DNA of 64,000 nt from the NCBI RefSeq assembly GCF_051401765.1, contig NW_027480438.1, positions 4,774,001-4,838,000 of the forward strand, given 5' to 3'. The position numbers and the translations under genes were made by a program. This DNA comes from Calliopsis andreniformis (lineage: Eukaryota > Arthropoda > Insecta > Hymenoptera > Andrenidae). This document shows, piece after piece, positions 1 through 12,323 of this stretch (its first letter is position 1; the number at the start of each line of letters is the position of its first letter). The notes under the pieces were generated by a model, which was not told where the DNA came from, ran no database searches, and worked only from the letters and a program-made list of their open reading frames with translations.

Positions 1-60
1 CTCTATCCTCAATCCTCAATACTCAACCATCAATCCTCAATTCTGAATACTCAATAGAAT

Positions 61-78
61 ATCCTGAACTCTCAGGAT
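61..78. repeat. Type III module inverted repeat
   Basis: ATCCTGA and TCAGGAT form a perfect 7-bp inverted repeat around a 4-nt spacer, ACTC. The module core AGAATAT starts at 56. A paired stem is unusual here because the plus strand has so little G. Confidence 0.85.
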
Positions 79-3000
79 TCAATACTCAAACATCAATCCT
101 CAACCCTCAGCCCTCATTCTGAATCATCAATCCTCAATCCTCAATCCTCAATTTTCAATCCCCAATCCTCAACCCTCAGTCCTCATCCTCAATTCTCAAC
201 TCTCAATCCTCAATCCTCAATCCTCAATCCTCAGTCCTCAATCCTCAATCCTCAATGCCCAAACCTCAATCCCCAACCGTCAGTCCTCGTCCTCAATCCT
301 CAACACTCAATCCTCAATCCTCAATCCTCAATCTTCAATCATCAATACTCAATCTTCAATCCTCAATCCTCAATCTTTAATCCTCAATCCTCAATCCTCA
401 ATCCTCAATCCTCAATCCTCAATCTGCAATCCTCAATCCTCAATCCTCAATCCTCAATCCTCAATCCTCAATCTTCTATCTTCAATCCCCAATCCTCTAT
501 CATCAATCCTCAATTCTCAATCCTCAATCCTGAAACCTCAATCCTCAATGCTCAATCCTCAATCCTCAATCTTCAATCCTCAATACTCAGTCTTCAATAC
601 TCAATCCTCAATCCTCAATCCTCAATCCTCAGTACTCAATCGTCAGTCTTCAATCCTCAACACTCAATCTTCAATTCTCAATCCCCAATCCTCAATCCTC
701 AATCCTCATTCTTCAATCCTCAACACCCAATCCTCAATCTTCAACCCTCAATCCTCAATCCTCAATTCTCAATCCTCAATCCTCAGTCCTCAGTCCTCAA
801 ACATCAATCCTCAACCCTCAGCCCTCATCCTCAATCCTCAATCGTCAATCCTCAATCCTCAATCCTCAATCTTCTATCTTCAATCCTCAATACTCAATCT
901 TCAATCCTCAATCCTCAGTCCTCAAACCTCAATTCTGAATCCTGAATCCTGAATCCTCAATCTTCAATCGTCAGACCTCAACCATCAATGCTCAATTCTC
1001 AATACTCAACAGAATATCCTTAATTCTCAGTTTTCTATGCTCAACCCCAATCTTCAATTTTCAAATCTCAATCCACAAACATCAATTCTCGTCACTCAAC
1101 CCTCAACACTCAGTCCTCAATCTTCAATCCTCAATCCTCAATCCTCAATCGTCAATCCTCAATCCCCAATCCTCTATCATCAATCCTCAATCCTCATTCC
1201 TCAATTCTCAATACTCAATCTTCAATCCTCAAAACTCAATCTTCAGTCTTCAATCCTCAATACTCAATCCTCAATCCTCAATCGTCAATCCTCAAACTCC
1301 AATCCTCTATCATCATTACTCAATCCTCAATCCTCAATCGCCAATCCTCAATCCTCAATCTTCAATCCTCAGTACTCAATATTCAATCTTCAATCCTCAA
1401 TCCTCAATCCTCAATCCTTAATCCGCAATGCTCAATCTTCAATCCTCAATACTCAATCTTCAATCCTCAATCCTCAATCCTAAAATCCTCAATCCTCAAT
1501 ATTCAACACACAACCCTCAAACATCAATCCTCAATACTCAACCATCAATCCTCAATTCTCAATACTCAATAGAGTATCCTGAATTCTCAGTTTTCAATAC
1601 TCAATCCTCAATCTTCAATCTTCAAGTCTCCATCCACAAACATCTATTCTCATCACTCAGCCCTCAACAATCAGTCCGCAATCTTCAATCCTCAAACCTC
1701 AATCCTCAATCTTCAATCCTCAATACTCAGTCTTCAATCCTCAATCCTCAATCCTCAATCCTCAATCCTCAATCCTCAATCCTCAATCCTCAATCATCAA
1801 TCCTCAATCTTCAATACTCAACCCTCAATCCTCAATCCTCAGTCCTCAGTCCTCAATCTTCAATACTCAATCCTCAATCCTATAATCCTCAATCCTCAAT
1901 ATTCAACACACAACCCTCAAACATCAATCCTCAATACTCAACCATCAATCCTCAATTATCAATACTCAATAGAATATCCTGATTTCTCAGTTTTCAATAC
2001 TCAATCCTCAATCTTCAATCTTCAAGACTCCATCCACAAACATCTATTCTCATCACTCAGCCCTCAACAATCAGTCCTCAATCTTCAATCCTCAAACCTC
2101 AATCCTCAATCTTCAATACTCAATACTCAATCTTCAATCCTCAATCCTCAATCCTCAATCCTCATTCCTCAATCCTCACTCATCAATCCTCAAACCTCAA
2201 ACCTCAATCCTCATTTTTCAATCCTCAATCCTCAATCCTCAATCTGCAATCCTCAATACTCAATCCTCAATCCTGAATCGTCAATCCTCAAACCCCAATC
2301 CTCTATCATCAATACTCAACCCTCAATCCTCAATCCTCAATCCTCAATCCTCAATCTTCAATCCTCAGTACTCAATCTTCTATCTGCAATCCTCAATCCT
2401 CAATCCTCAATCCTCAATCCGCAATCCGCAATCTTCAATCCTCAAAACTCAATCTTCAATCTTCAATCTTCAATCCTCAATCCTCAATCCTCAATCCTCA
2501 ATCCGCAATCTTCAATCCTCAATCCTCAGTCCTCAAACCTCAATTCTGAATCGTCAATCCTGAATCCTCAATCTTCAATCCTCAGACCTCAACCATCAAT
2601 GCTCAATTCTCAATACTCAACAGAATATCCTGAATTCTCAGTTTTCAATACTCAATCCCCAATCGCCATTCCTCAATCGCCAATCCTCTACCATCAATCC
2701 TCAATTCTCAATCCTCAATCCTCAATCCTCAATCCTCAATCTTCAATCCTCAATGCTCAATCTTCAATCTTCAATCCTCAATCCTCAATCCTCAATCCTC
2801 AATCCGCAATCCTCAATCTTCAATCCTCAATACTCAATCATCAATCCTCTATACTCAATCCTGAAATCCTCAATCCTCAATATTCAACACACAACCCTCA
2901 AATTTCAATCCTCAATACTCAACCACCAGTCCTTAATTCTCAATACTCAATCGGCAGTCTTCAATCCTCAACACTCAATCTTCAATCCTCAATCCTCAAT

Positions 3001-3469
3001 CTTTAATCCTCAACACTCAATCTTCAATCCTCAATCCCCAGTCCTCAATCCTCAATCCTCAATACTCAATCCTCAATCCTCAATCCTCAATCCGCAATCC
3101 TCAATCTTCAATCTTCAATACTCAATCTTCAATCCTCAATCCACAATCCTGAAATCCTCAATCCTCAATATTCAACACACAACCCTCAAACTTCAACCCT
3201 CAATACTCAACCATCAATCCTCAATCCTCAATGCTCAATCGTCAGCCTTCAAACCTCAACACTCAACCTTCAATCCTCAATTCTCAATCTTCAATTCTCA
3301 ATCTTCGATCCTCAATACTGAATCTTCAATCTTCAATCCTCAATCCTCAATCCTCAATCCTCAATCCTCAATCCTCAATCTTCAATCCTCAATACACAAT
3401 CTTCAATCCACAATCCTGAATCCTCAATCCTCAATTCTCAATCCCCAATCAACTATCCTCAATCTTCAA

Positions 3470-4099
3470 TACTCAATCCTCTATCCTCAATCCTCAATCC
3501 TCAATACTCAAACATCAATCCTCAATCCTCTATCCGCAATCCTCAATCTTCAGTTCTCAATACTCAATCTTCAATCCTCAATCCTGAATCCTCAATCCTC
3601 AATCCTCAATCCTCAATCCCCAATCAACAATCCTCAATCTTCAATACTCAACCCTCTATCCTCAATCCTCAATCCTCAATCCTCAATCCTCATTCTTCAA
3701 TCCTCACTACCCAATCCTCAATCTTCAATCCTCAATCCTCAATCCTCAATCCTCAGTCCTCAAACCTCTATTCTGAATCCTCAATCATGAATCCTCTATC
3801 CTCAATCCTCAATCCTCAATACTCAAACATCAATCCTCAATCCTCTATCCGCAATCCTCAATCTTCAGTTCTCAATACTCAATCTTCAATCCTCAATCCT
3901 GAATCCTCAATCCTCAATCCTCAATCCTCAATCCCCAATCAACAATCCTCAATCTTCAATACTCAACCCTCTATCCTCAATCCTCAATCCTCAATCCTCA
4001 ATCCTCATTCTTCAATCCTCACTACCCAATCCTCAATCTTCAATCCTCAATCCTCAATCCTCAATCCTCAGTCCTCAAACCTCAATTCTGAATCCTCAA
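3470..4099. repeat. Local 315-bp tandem duplication inside D1
   Basis: The run from CCTCTATCC through ACTCAAACATC, CCGCAAT, CTTCAGT, CCTGAAT and CATTCTT to CATGAAT appears twice, 315 bp apart (ACTCAAACATC at about 3506 and 3821). The spacing is exactly 45 heptamers. The two halves differ by a few substitutions, for example near the CTATTCTG/AATTCTG position at their right ends. Edges are approximate. Confidence 0.88.
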
Positions 4100-5256
4100 T
4101 CATGAATCCTCTATCCTCAGCCCTCAGTCCTCAACAATCAGTTGTCAATCCTCAATCCTCAATAGAATATCCTCAATTCACAGTTTTCAATACTTAATAC
4201 TCAATCTGCAATCTTCAAATCTCTATCCACAAACACCAACTCCCATCACTCAACCCTCAACACTCAGTCCTCAATGTTCAACCCTCAACCCTCAATTCTC
4301 AATCTTCAATCCTCAATACTGAATCTTCAATCCTCAATCCTCAATTCTCAATCCTCAATCCTCAATCCTCATTCCTCATACCTCAAACCTCAACCCTCAG
4401 TCCTCATCCTTAGTTCTCAATTCTCAATCTTCAATCCTCAATAATCAATCTCCAATCCTAGATCCTCAATCCCCAATCCTCAGTCCTTAATGCTCTATCT
4501 TCAATCATCAATCCCCAGTCCACAATCCTCAATACTCATTCCTCAATCCTCAATACTCAATCCTCAATATTCAACGCACAACCCTCTACCATCAATTCTC
4601 AATACTCAACCATCAATCCTCAATTCTCAATACTCAATGGAATATCCTGAAATCTCATGGTTGAATACTCAATCCACAATATTCAATAATCTAATCTCAA
4701 TCCCCAAACATGAATTCTCAACACTCAATCCTCAACACTCAGTCCTCTCTCTTCAATCCTCCATCCTCAATCCTCAATCCTCAAGCGTCAATCCTCAATC
4801 CTCGATCCTCAACCCTCAATCCTCACTCCTCAAACCTCAATTCCGAATCCTCAATCCTGAATCCTCAACCTTCATCCCTCAGTCCGCAACAATCAATTGT
4901 CAATCCTCAATCCTCAATAGAACATCCTCAATTCACTGTTTTCAATACTCAATCCCCAACATTCAATCTTCAAATCTCAATCCACAAACATCAACTCTCA
5001 TCACTCAACCCTCAACACGCAGTCCTCAATCTCCAATCCTCAATCCTCAATCCTCAATCGTCAATCCTCAATCCCAATCCTCTATCATCAATCCTCAATC
5101 CGCAATCCTCAATCCTCAATACTCAATCCTCAATCTTCAATCCTCAATACTCAATCTTCAGTCTTCAATCCTCTATCCTCAATCCTCAATCCTCAATCCG
5201 CAATCCTCAATCTTCAATCCTCAATACTCAATCTTCAATCCTCAATCCTCAATCCT

Positions 5257-5643
5257 GAAATCCTCAACCCTCAATATTCAACACACAACCCTCAACCTTC
5301 AATCCTCAATACTCAACCATCAATCCTCAATTCTCAATACTCAATAGAATATCCTGAATTCTCAGTTTTCAATACTCAATCCTCAATCGTCAATCCTAAA
5401 TCCCCAATCTTCTATCATCAATCCTCAATCCTCAATCCTCAATCCTCAGTCCTCAATCCTCAATCCTCAATCTTCAATCCTCAATACTCAATCTTCAATC
5501 TTCAATCCTCAATCCTCAATCCTCAATCGTCAATCCTCAATCCGCAATCCTCAATCTTCAATCCTCAATACTCAATCTTCAATCCTCAATCCTGAATCCT
5601 GAAATCCCCAGTCCTCTATCTTCAATCCTCAATCCTCAATCCT
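5257..5643. repeat. 387-bp block present in D1, absent from D2
   Basis: D1 and D2 part at 5257/11573, where D1 has CCTGAAAT and D2 continues with CCTCAAT. They rejoin before the CCACAAT unit at 5655/11584. The block carries one type I module (core 5346). Its length is 55 heptamers plus 2 bp, in keeping with the off-length units it contains, such as the octamer CCTGAAAT. The exact joint is ambiguous by a few heptamers because the edges are canonical repeat. Confidence 0.85.
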
Positions 5644-6376
5644 CAATCCTCAATCCACAATCCTCAATCCTCATTCCACAAACCTCAATCCTCAACCCTC
5701 AGTCCACATACTTAATTCTCAATTCTCAATACTCAATCCTCAATTCTCAATCTTCAATACTCAATCCTCAATCCTCAGTCCTCAGTCCTCAAACATCAAT
5801 CCTCAACCCTCAATCCTCATCCTCAATCCTCAATCCTCAATCTTCAATCCTCAATCCTCAATCCCAATACTCTATCATCAATCCTCAATCCGCAATCCTC
5901 AATACTCAATACTCAATCCTCAATCTTCAATCCTTAATACTCAATCTTCAATCTTCAATCCTCTATCCTCAATCCTCAATCCTCAATCCACAATCCGCAA
6001 TCCTCAATCCTCAATACTCAATCCTCAATCCTCAATCCTCAATCCTGAATCCTCAATCTTCAATCCTCCATACTCAATCTTCAATCCTCAATCCTCAGTC
6101 CTCAATCTTCAATCCTCAATCCTCAATCCTCAATTCTCAATCCTCAATCCTCAGTCCTCAGTCCTCAAACATCAATCCTCAACCCTCAATCCTCATCCTC
6201 AATCCTCAATCCTCAATCTTCAATCCTCAATACTCAATCTTCAATCCTCAATCCTGAATCCTCAGTCCTCAATCCTCAATCCCCAATCAACGATCCTCAA
6301 TCTTCAATACTCATTCCTCTATCCTCAATCCTCAATACTCAACCATCAATCCTCAATTCTGAATACTCAATAGAAT

Positions 6377-6394
6377 ATCCTGAACTCTCAGGAT
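6377..6394. repeat. Type III module inverted repeat
   Basis: This is the D2 copy of the site at 61, with the same 7-bp arms and ACTC spacer. The core starts at 6372. Confidence 0.85.
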
Positions 6395-9300
6395 TCAATA
6401 CTCAAACATCAATCCTCAACCCTCAGCCCTCATTCTGAATCATCAATCCTCAATCCTCAATCCTCAATTTTCAATCCCCAATCCTCAACCCTCAGTCCTC
6501 ATCCTCAATTCTCAACTCTCAATCCTCAATCCTCAATCCTCAATCCTCAGTCCTCAATCCTCAATCCTCAATGCCCAAACCTCAATCCCCAACCGTCAGT
6601 CCTCGTCCTCAATCCTCAACACTCAATCCTCAATCCTCAATCCTCAATCTTCAATCATCAATACTCAATCTTCAATCCTCAATCCTCAATCTTTAATCCT
6701 CAATCCTCAATCCTCAATCCTCAATCCTCAATCCTCAATCTGCAATCCTCAATCCTCAATCCTCAATCCTCAATCCTCAATCCTCAATCTTCTATCTTCA
6801 ATCCCCAATCCTCTATCATCAATCCTCAATTCTCAATCCTCAATCCTGAAACCTCAATCCTCAATGCTCAATCCTCAATCCTCAATCTTCAATCCTCAAT
6901 ACTCAGTCTTCAATACTCAATCCTCAATCCTCAATCCTCAATCCTCAGTACTCAATCGTCAGTCTTCAATCCTCAACACTCAATCTTCAATTCTCAATCC
7001 CCAATCCTCAATCCTCAATCCTCATTCTTCAATCCTCAACACCCAATCCTCAATCTTCAACCCTCAATCCTCAATCCTCAATTCTCAATCCTCAATCCTC
7101 AGTCCTCAGTCCTCAAACATCAATCCTCAACCCTCAGCCCTCATCCTCAATCCTCAATCGTCAATCCTCAATCCTCAATCCTCAATCTTCTATCTTCAAT
7201 CCTCAATACTCAATCTTCAATCCTCAATCCTCAGTCCTCAAACCTCAATTCTGAATCCTGAATCCTGAATCCTCAATCTTCAATCGTCAGACCTCAACCA
7301 TCAATGCTCAATTCTCAATACTCAACAGAATATCCTTAATTCTCAGTTTTCTATGCTCAACCCCAATCTTCAATTTTCAAATCTCAATCCACAAACATCA
7401 ATTCTCGTCACTCAACCCTCAACACTCAGTCCTCAATCTTCAATCCTCAATCCTCAATCCTCAATCGTCAATCCTCAATCCCCAATCCTCTATCATCAAT
7501 CCTCAATCCTCATTCCTCAATTCTCAATACTCAATCTTCAATCCTCAAAACTCAATCTTCAGTCTTCAATCCTCAATACTCAATCCTCAATCCTCAATCG
7601 TCAATCCTCAAACTCCAATCCTCTATCATCATTACTCAATCCTCAATCCTCAATCGCCAATCCTCAATCCTCAATCTTCAATCCTCAGTACTCAATATTC
7701 AATCTTCAATCCTCAATCCTCAATCCTCAATCCTTAATCCGCAATGCTCAATCTTCAATCCTCAATACTCAATCTTCAATCCTCAATCCTCAATCCTAAA
7801 ATCCTCAATCCTCAATATTCAACACACAACCCTCAAACATCAATCCTCAATACTCAACCATCAATCCTCAATTCTCAATACTCAATAGAGTATCCTGAAT
7901 TCTCAGTTTTCAATACTCAATCCTCAATCTTCAATCTTCAAGTCTCCATCCACAAACATCTATTCTCATCACTCAGCCCTCAACAATCAGTCCGCAATCT
8001 TCAATCCTCAAACCTCAATCCTCAATCTTCAATCCTCAATACTCAGTCTTCAATCCTCAATCCTCAATCCTCAATCCTCAATCCTCAATCCTCAATCCTC
8101 AATCCTCAATCATCAATCCTCAATCTTCAATACTCAACCCTCAATCCTCAATCCTCAGTCCTCAGTCCTCAATCTTCAATACTCAATCCTCAATCCTATA
8201 ATCCTCAATCCTCAATATTCAACACACAACCCTCAAACATCAATCCTCAATACTCAACCATCAATCCTCAATTATCAATACTCAATAGAATATCCTGATT
8301 TCTCAGTTTTCAATACTCAATCCTCAATCTTCAATCTTCAAGACTCCATCCACAAACATCTATTCTCATCACTCAGCCCTCAACAATCAGTCCTCAATCT
8401 TCAATCCTCAAACCTCAATCCTCAATCTTCAATACTCAATACTCAATCTTCAATCCTCAATCCTCAATCCTCAATCCTCATTCCTCAATCCTCACTCATC
8501 AATCCTCAAACCTCAAACCTCAATCCTCATTTTTCAATCCTCAATCCTCAATCCTCAATCTGCAATCCTCAATACTCAATCCTCAATCCTGAATCGTCAA
8601 TCCTCAAACCCCAATCCTCTATCATCAATACTCAACCCTCAATCCTCAATCCTCAATCCTCAATCCTCAATCTTCAATCCTCAGTACTCAATCTTCTATC
8701 TGCAATCCTCAATCCTCAATCCTCAATCCTCAATCCGCAATCCGCAATCTTCAATCCTCAAAACTCAATCTTCAATCTTCAATCTTCAATCCTCAATCCT
8801 CAATCCTCAATCCTCAATCCGCAATCTTCAATCCTCAATCCTCAGTCCTCAAACCTCAATTCTGAATCGTCAATCCTGAATCCTCAATCTTCAATCCTCA
8901 GACCTCAACCATCAATGCTCAATTCTCAATACTCAACAGAATATCCTGAATTCTCAGTTTTCAATACTCAATCCCCAATCGCCATTCCTCAATCGCCAAT
9001 CCTCTACCATCAATCCTCAATTCTCAATCCTCAATCCTCAATCCTCAATCCTCAATCTTCAATCCTCAATGCTCAATCTTCAATCTTCAATCCTCAATCC
9101 TCAATCCTCAATCCTCAATCCGCAATCCTCAATCTTCAATCCTCAATACTCAATCATCAATCCTCTATACTCAATCCTGAAATCCTCAATCCTCAATATT
9201 CAACACACAACCCTCAAATTTCAATCCTCAATACTCAACCACCAGTCCTTAATTCTCAATACTCAATCGGCAGTCTTCAATCCTCAACACTCAATCTTCA

Positions 9301-9785
9301 ATCCTCAATCCTCAATCTTTAATCCTCAACACTCAATCTTCAATCCTCAATCCCCAGTCCTCAATCCTCAATCCTCAATACTCAATCCTCAATCCTCAAT
9401 CCTCAATCCGCAATCCTCAATCTTCAATCTTCAATACTCAATCTTCAATCCTCAATCCACAATCCTGAAATCCTCAATCCTCAATATTCAACACACAACC
9501 CTCAAACTTCAACCCTCAATACTCAACCATCAATCCTCAATCCTCAATGCTCAATCGTCAGCCTTCAAACCTCAACACTCAACCTTCAATCCTCAATTCT
9601 CAATCTTCAATTCTCAATCTTCGATCCTCAATACTGAATCTTCAATCTTCAATCCTCAATCCTCAATCCTCAATCCTCAATCCTCAATCCTCAATCTTCA
9701 ATCCTCAATACACAATCTTCAATCCACAATCCTGAATCCTCAATCCTCAATTCTCAATCCCCAATCAACTATCCTCAATCTTCAA

Positions 9786-10415
9786 TACTCAATCCTCTAT
9801 CCTCAATCCTCAATCCTCAATACTCAAACATCAATCCTCAATCCTCTATCCGCAATCCTCAATCTTCAGTTCTCAATACTCAATCTTCAATCCTCAATCC
9901 TGAATCCTCAATCCTCAATCCTCAATCCTCAATCCCCAATCAACAATCCTCAATCTTCAATACTCAACCCTCTATCCTCAATCCTCAATCCTCAATCCTC
10001 AATCCTCATTCTTCAATCCTCACTACCCAATCCTCAATCTTCAATCCTCAATCCTCAATCCTCAATCCTCAGTCCTCAAACCTCTATTCTGAATCCTCAA
10101 TCATGAATCCTCTATCCTCAATCCTCAATCCTCAATACTCAAACATCAATCCTCAATCCTCTATCCGCAATCCTCAATCTTCAGTTCTCAATACTCAATC
10201 TTCAATCCTCAATCCTGAATCCTCAATCCTCAATCCTCAATCCTCAATCCCCAATCAACAATCCTCAATCTTCAATACTCAACCCTCTATCCTCAATCCT
10301 CAATCCTCAATCCTCAATCCTCATTCTTCAATCCTCACTACCCAATCCTCAATCTTCAATCCTCAATCCTCAATCCTCAATCCTCAGTCCTCAAACCTCT
10401 ATTCTGAATCCTCAA
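9786..10415. repeat. The same 315-bp tandem duplication, inside D2
   Basis: This is the D2 counterpart of the pair at 3470-4099, again two halves 45 heptamers apart. Its presence in both D copies shows the 315-bp duplication happened before the 6.3-kb duplication. In D2 both halves end with CTATTCTG, whereas in D1 only the first does, so a point change or small conversion followed. Confidence 0.86.
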
Positions 10416-12305
10416 TCATGAATCCTCTAACCTCAGCCCTCAGTCCTCAACAATCAGTTGTCAATCCTCAATCCTCAATAGAATATCCTCAATTCACAGT
10501 TTTCAATACTTAATACTCAATCTGCAATCTTCAAATCTCTATCCACAAACACCAACTCCCATCACTCAACCCTCAACACTCAGTCCTCAATGTTCAATCC
10601 TCAACCCTCAATTCTCAATCTTCAATCCTCAATACTGAATCTTCAATCCTCAATCCTCAATTCTCAATCCTCAATCCTCAATCCTCATTCCTCATACCTC
10701 AAACCTCAACCCTCAGTCCTCATCCTTAATTCTCAATTCTCAATCTTCAATCCTCAATAATCAATCTCCAATCCTAGATCCTCAATCCCCAATCCTCAGT
10801 CCTTAATGCTCTATCTTCAATCATCAATCCCCAGTCCACAATCCTCAATACTCATTCCTCAATCCTCAATACTCAATCCTCAATATTCAACGCACAACCC
10901 TCAACCATCAATTCTCAATACTCAACCATCAATCCTCAATTCTCAATACTCAATGGAATATCCTGAAATCTCATGGTTGAATACTCAATCCACAATATTC
11001 AATAATCTAATCTCAATCCCCAAACATGAATTCTCAACACTCAATCCTCAACACTCAGTCCTCTCTCTTCAATCCTCCATCCTCAATCCTCAATCCTCAA
11101 GCGTCAATCCTCAATCCTCGATCCTCAACCCTCAATCCTCACTCCTCAAACCTCAATTCCGAATCCTCAATCCTGAATCCTCAACCTTCATCCCTCAGTC
11201 CGCAACAATCAATTGTCAATCCTCAATCCTCAATAGAACATCCTCAATTCACTGTTTTCAATACTCAATCCCCAACATTCAATCTTCAAATCTCAATCCA
11301 CAAACATCAACTCTCATCACTCAACCCTCAACACGCAGTCCTCAATCTCCAATCCTCAATCCTCAATCCTCAATCGTCAATCCTCAATCCCAATCCTCTA
11401 TCATCAATCCTCAATCCGCAATCCTCAATCCTCAATACTCAATCCTCAATCTTCAATCCTCAATACTCAATCTTCAATCTTCAATCCTCTATCCTCAATC
11501 CTCAATCCTCAATCCGCAATCCTCAATCTTCAATCCTCAATACTCAATCTTCAATCCTCAATCCTCAATCCTCAATCCTCAATCCACAATCCTCAATCCT
11601 CATTCCACAAACCTCAATCCTCAACCCTCAGTCCACATACTTAATTCTCAATTCTCAATACTCAATCCTCAATTCTCAATCTTCAATCCTCAATCCTCAA
11701 TCCTCAGTCCTCAGTCCTCAAACATCAATCCTCAACCCTCAATCCTCATCCTCAATCCTCAATCCTCAATCTTCAATCCTCAATCCTCAATCCCAATACT
11801 CTATCATCAATCCTCAATCCGCAATCCTCAATACTCAATACTCAATCCTCAATCTTCAATTCTTAATACTCAATCTTCAATCTTCAATCCTCTATCCTCA
11901 GTCCTCAATCCTCAATCCACAATCCGCAATCCTCAATCCTCAATACTCAATCCTCAATCCTCAATCCTCAATCCTGAATCCTCAATCTTCAATCCTCCAT
12001 ACTCAATCTTCAATCCTCAATCCTCAGTCCTCAATCTTCAATCCTCAATCCTCAATCCTCAATTCTCAATCCTCAATCCTCAGTCCTCAGTCCTCAAACA
12101 TCAATCCTCAACCCTCAATCCTCATCCTCAATCCTCAATCCTCAATCTTCAATCCTCAATACTCAATCTTCAATCCTCAATCCTGAATCCTCAGTCCTCA
12201 ATCCTCAATCCCCAATCAACGATCCTCAATCTTCAATACTCATTCCTCTATCCTCAATCCTCAATACTCAACCATCAATCCTCAATTCTGAATACTCAAT
12301 AGAAT

Positions 12306-12323
12306 ATCCTGAACTCTCAGGAT
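12306..12323. repeat. Type III module inverted repeat
   Basis: Same arms and ACTC spacer, 60 bp inside the start of M1. The core starts at 12301. Confidence 0.85.

Larger units (their letters stand above)
1..6316. repeat. D1: first copy of a 6.3-kb higher-order unit
   Basis: The sequence from position 1 recurs from 6317 at a constant offset of 6,316 bp. The copy holds landmark cores at 56 (type III), 1011, 1571, 1971, 2622 and 5346 (type I), 4164 and 4919 (type II) and 4639 (type IV). D1 keeps a 387-bp segment (about 5257-5643, including the module at 5346) that D2 lacks. Related sequence also occurs near 24740-25500 and 42520-43000, so loss from D2 is simpler than insertion into D1. The left edge is set by the window, so the true start may lie upstream. 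Confidence 0.93.
6317..12245. repeat. D2: second copy of the 6.3-kb unit, with a 387-bp deletion
   Basis: It is colinear with D1 at offset 6,316 up to about 11573, then at offset 5,929 to its end, a net loss of 387 bp. Between about 4080 and 4590 of D1 I see only a handful of substitutions against D2 (for example AATTCTG/TATTCTG near 4083, CTATCCT/CTAACCT near 4112, CAACCCT/CAATCCT near 4285, CTTAGTT/CTTAATT near 4411, CTCTACC/CTCAACC near 4583). Over about 550-3790 the open frames translate identically. This near-identity indicates a recent duplication. A third copy of the unit's left end begins at 12246. Confidence 0.93.

Noticed and set aside
61..78. Type III hairpin as a transcription terminator
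   Set aside because: The stem is not followed by a T tract, no gene lies upstream, and the site recurs as part of a satellite module.
4876..4925. CAACAATCAATTGTCAAT run near type II modules as a possible operator palindrome
   Set aside because: ACAATCAATTGT is not a true inverted repeat beyond the CAATTG core, and other copies have CAGTTG or CTATTG, which breaks even that.
10806..12302. 498-codon open frame, the longest, and dozens of similar ones
   Set aside because: All encode variants of ILNPQSS in whichever forward frame is read, overlap each other, have no domain, signal or ribosome-site context, and are forced by the 7-bp unit. Not annotated as CDS.
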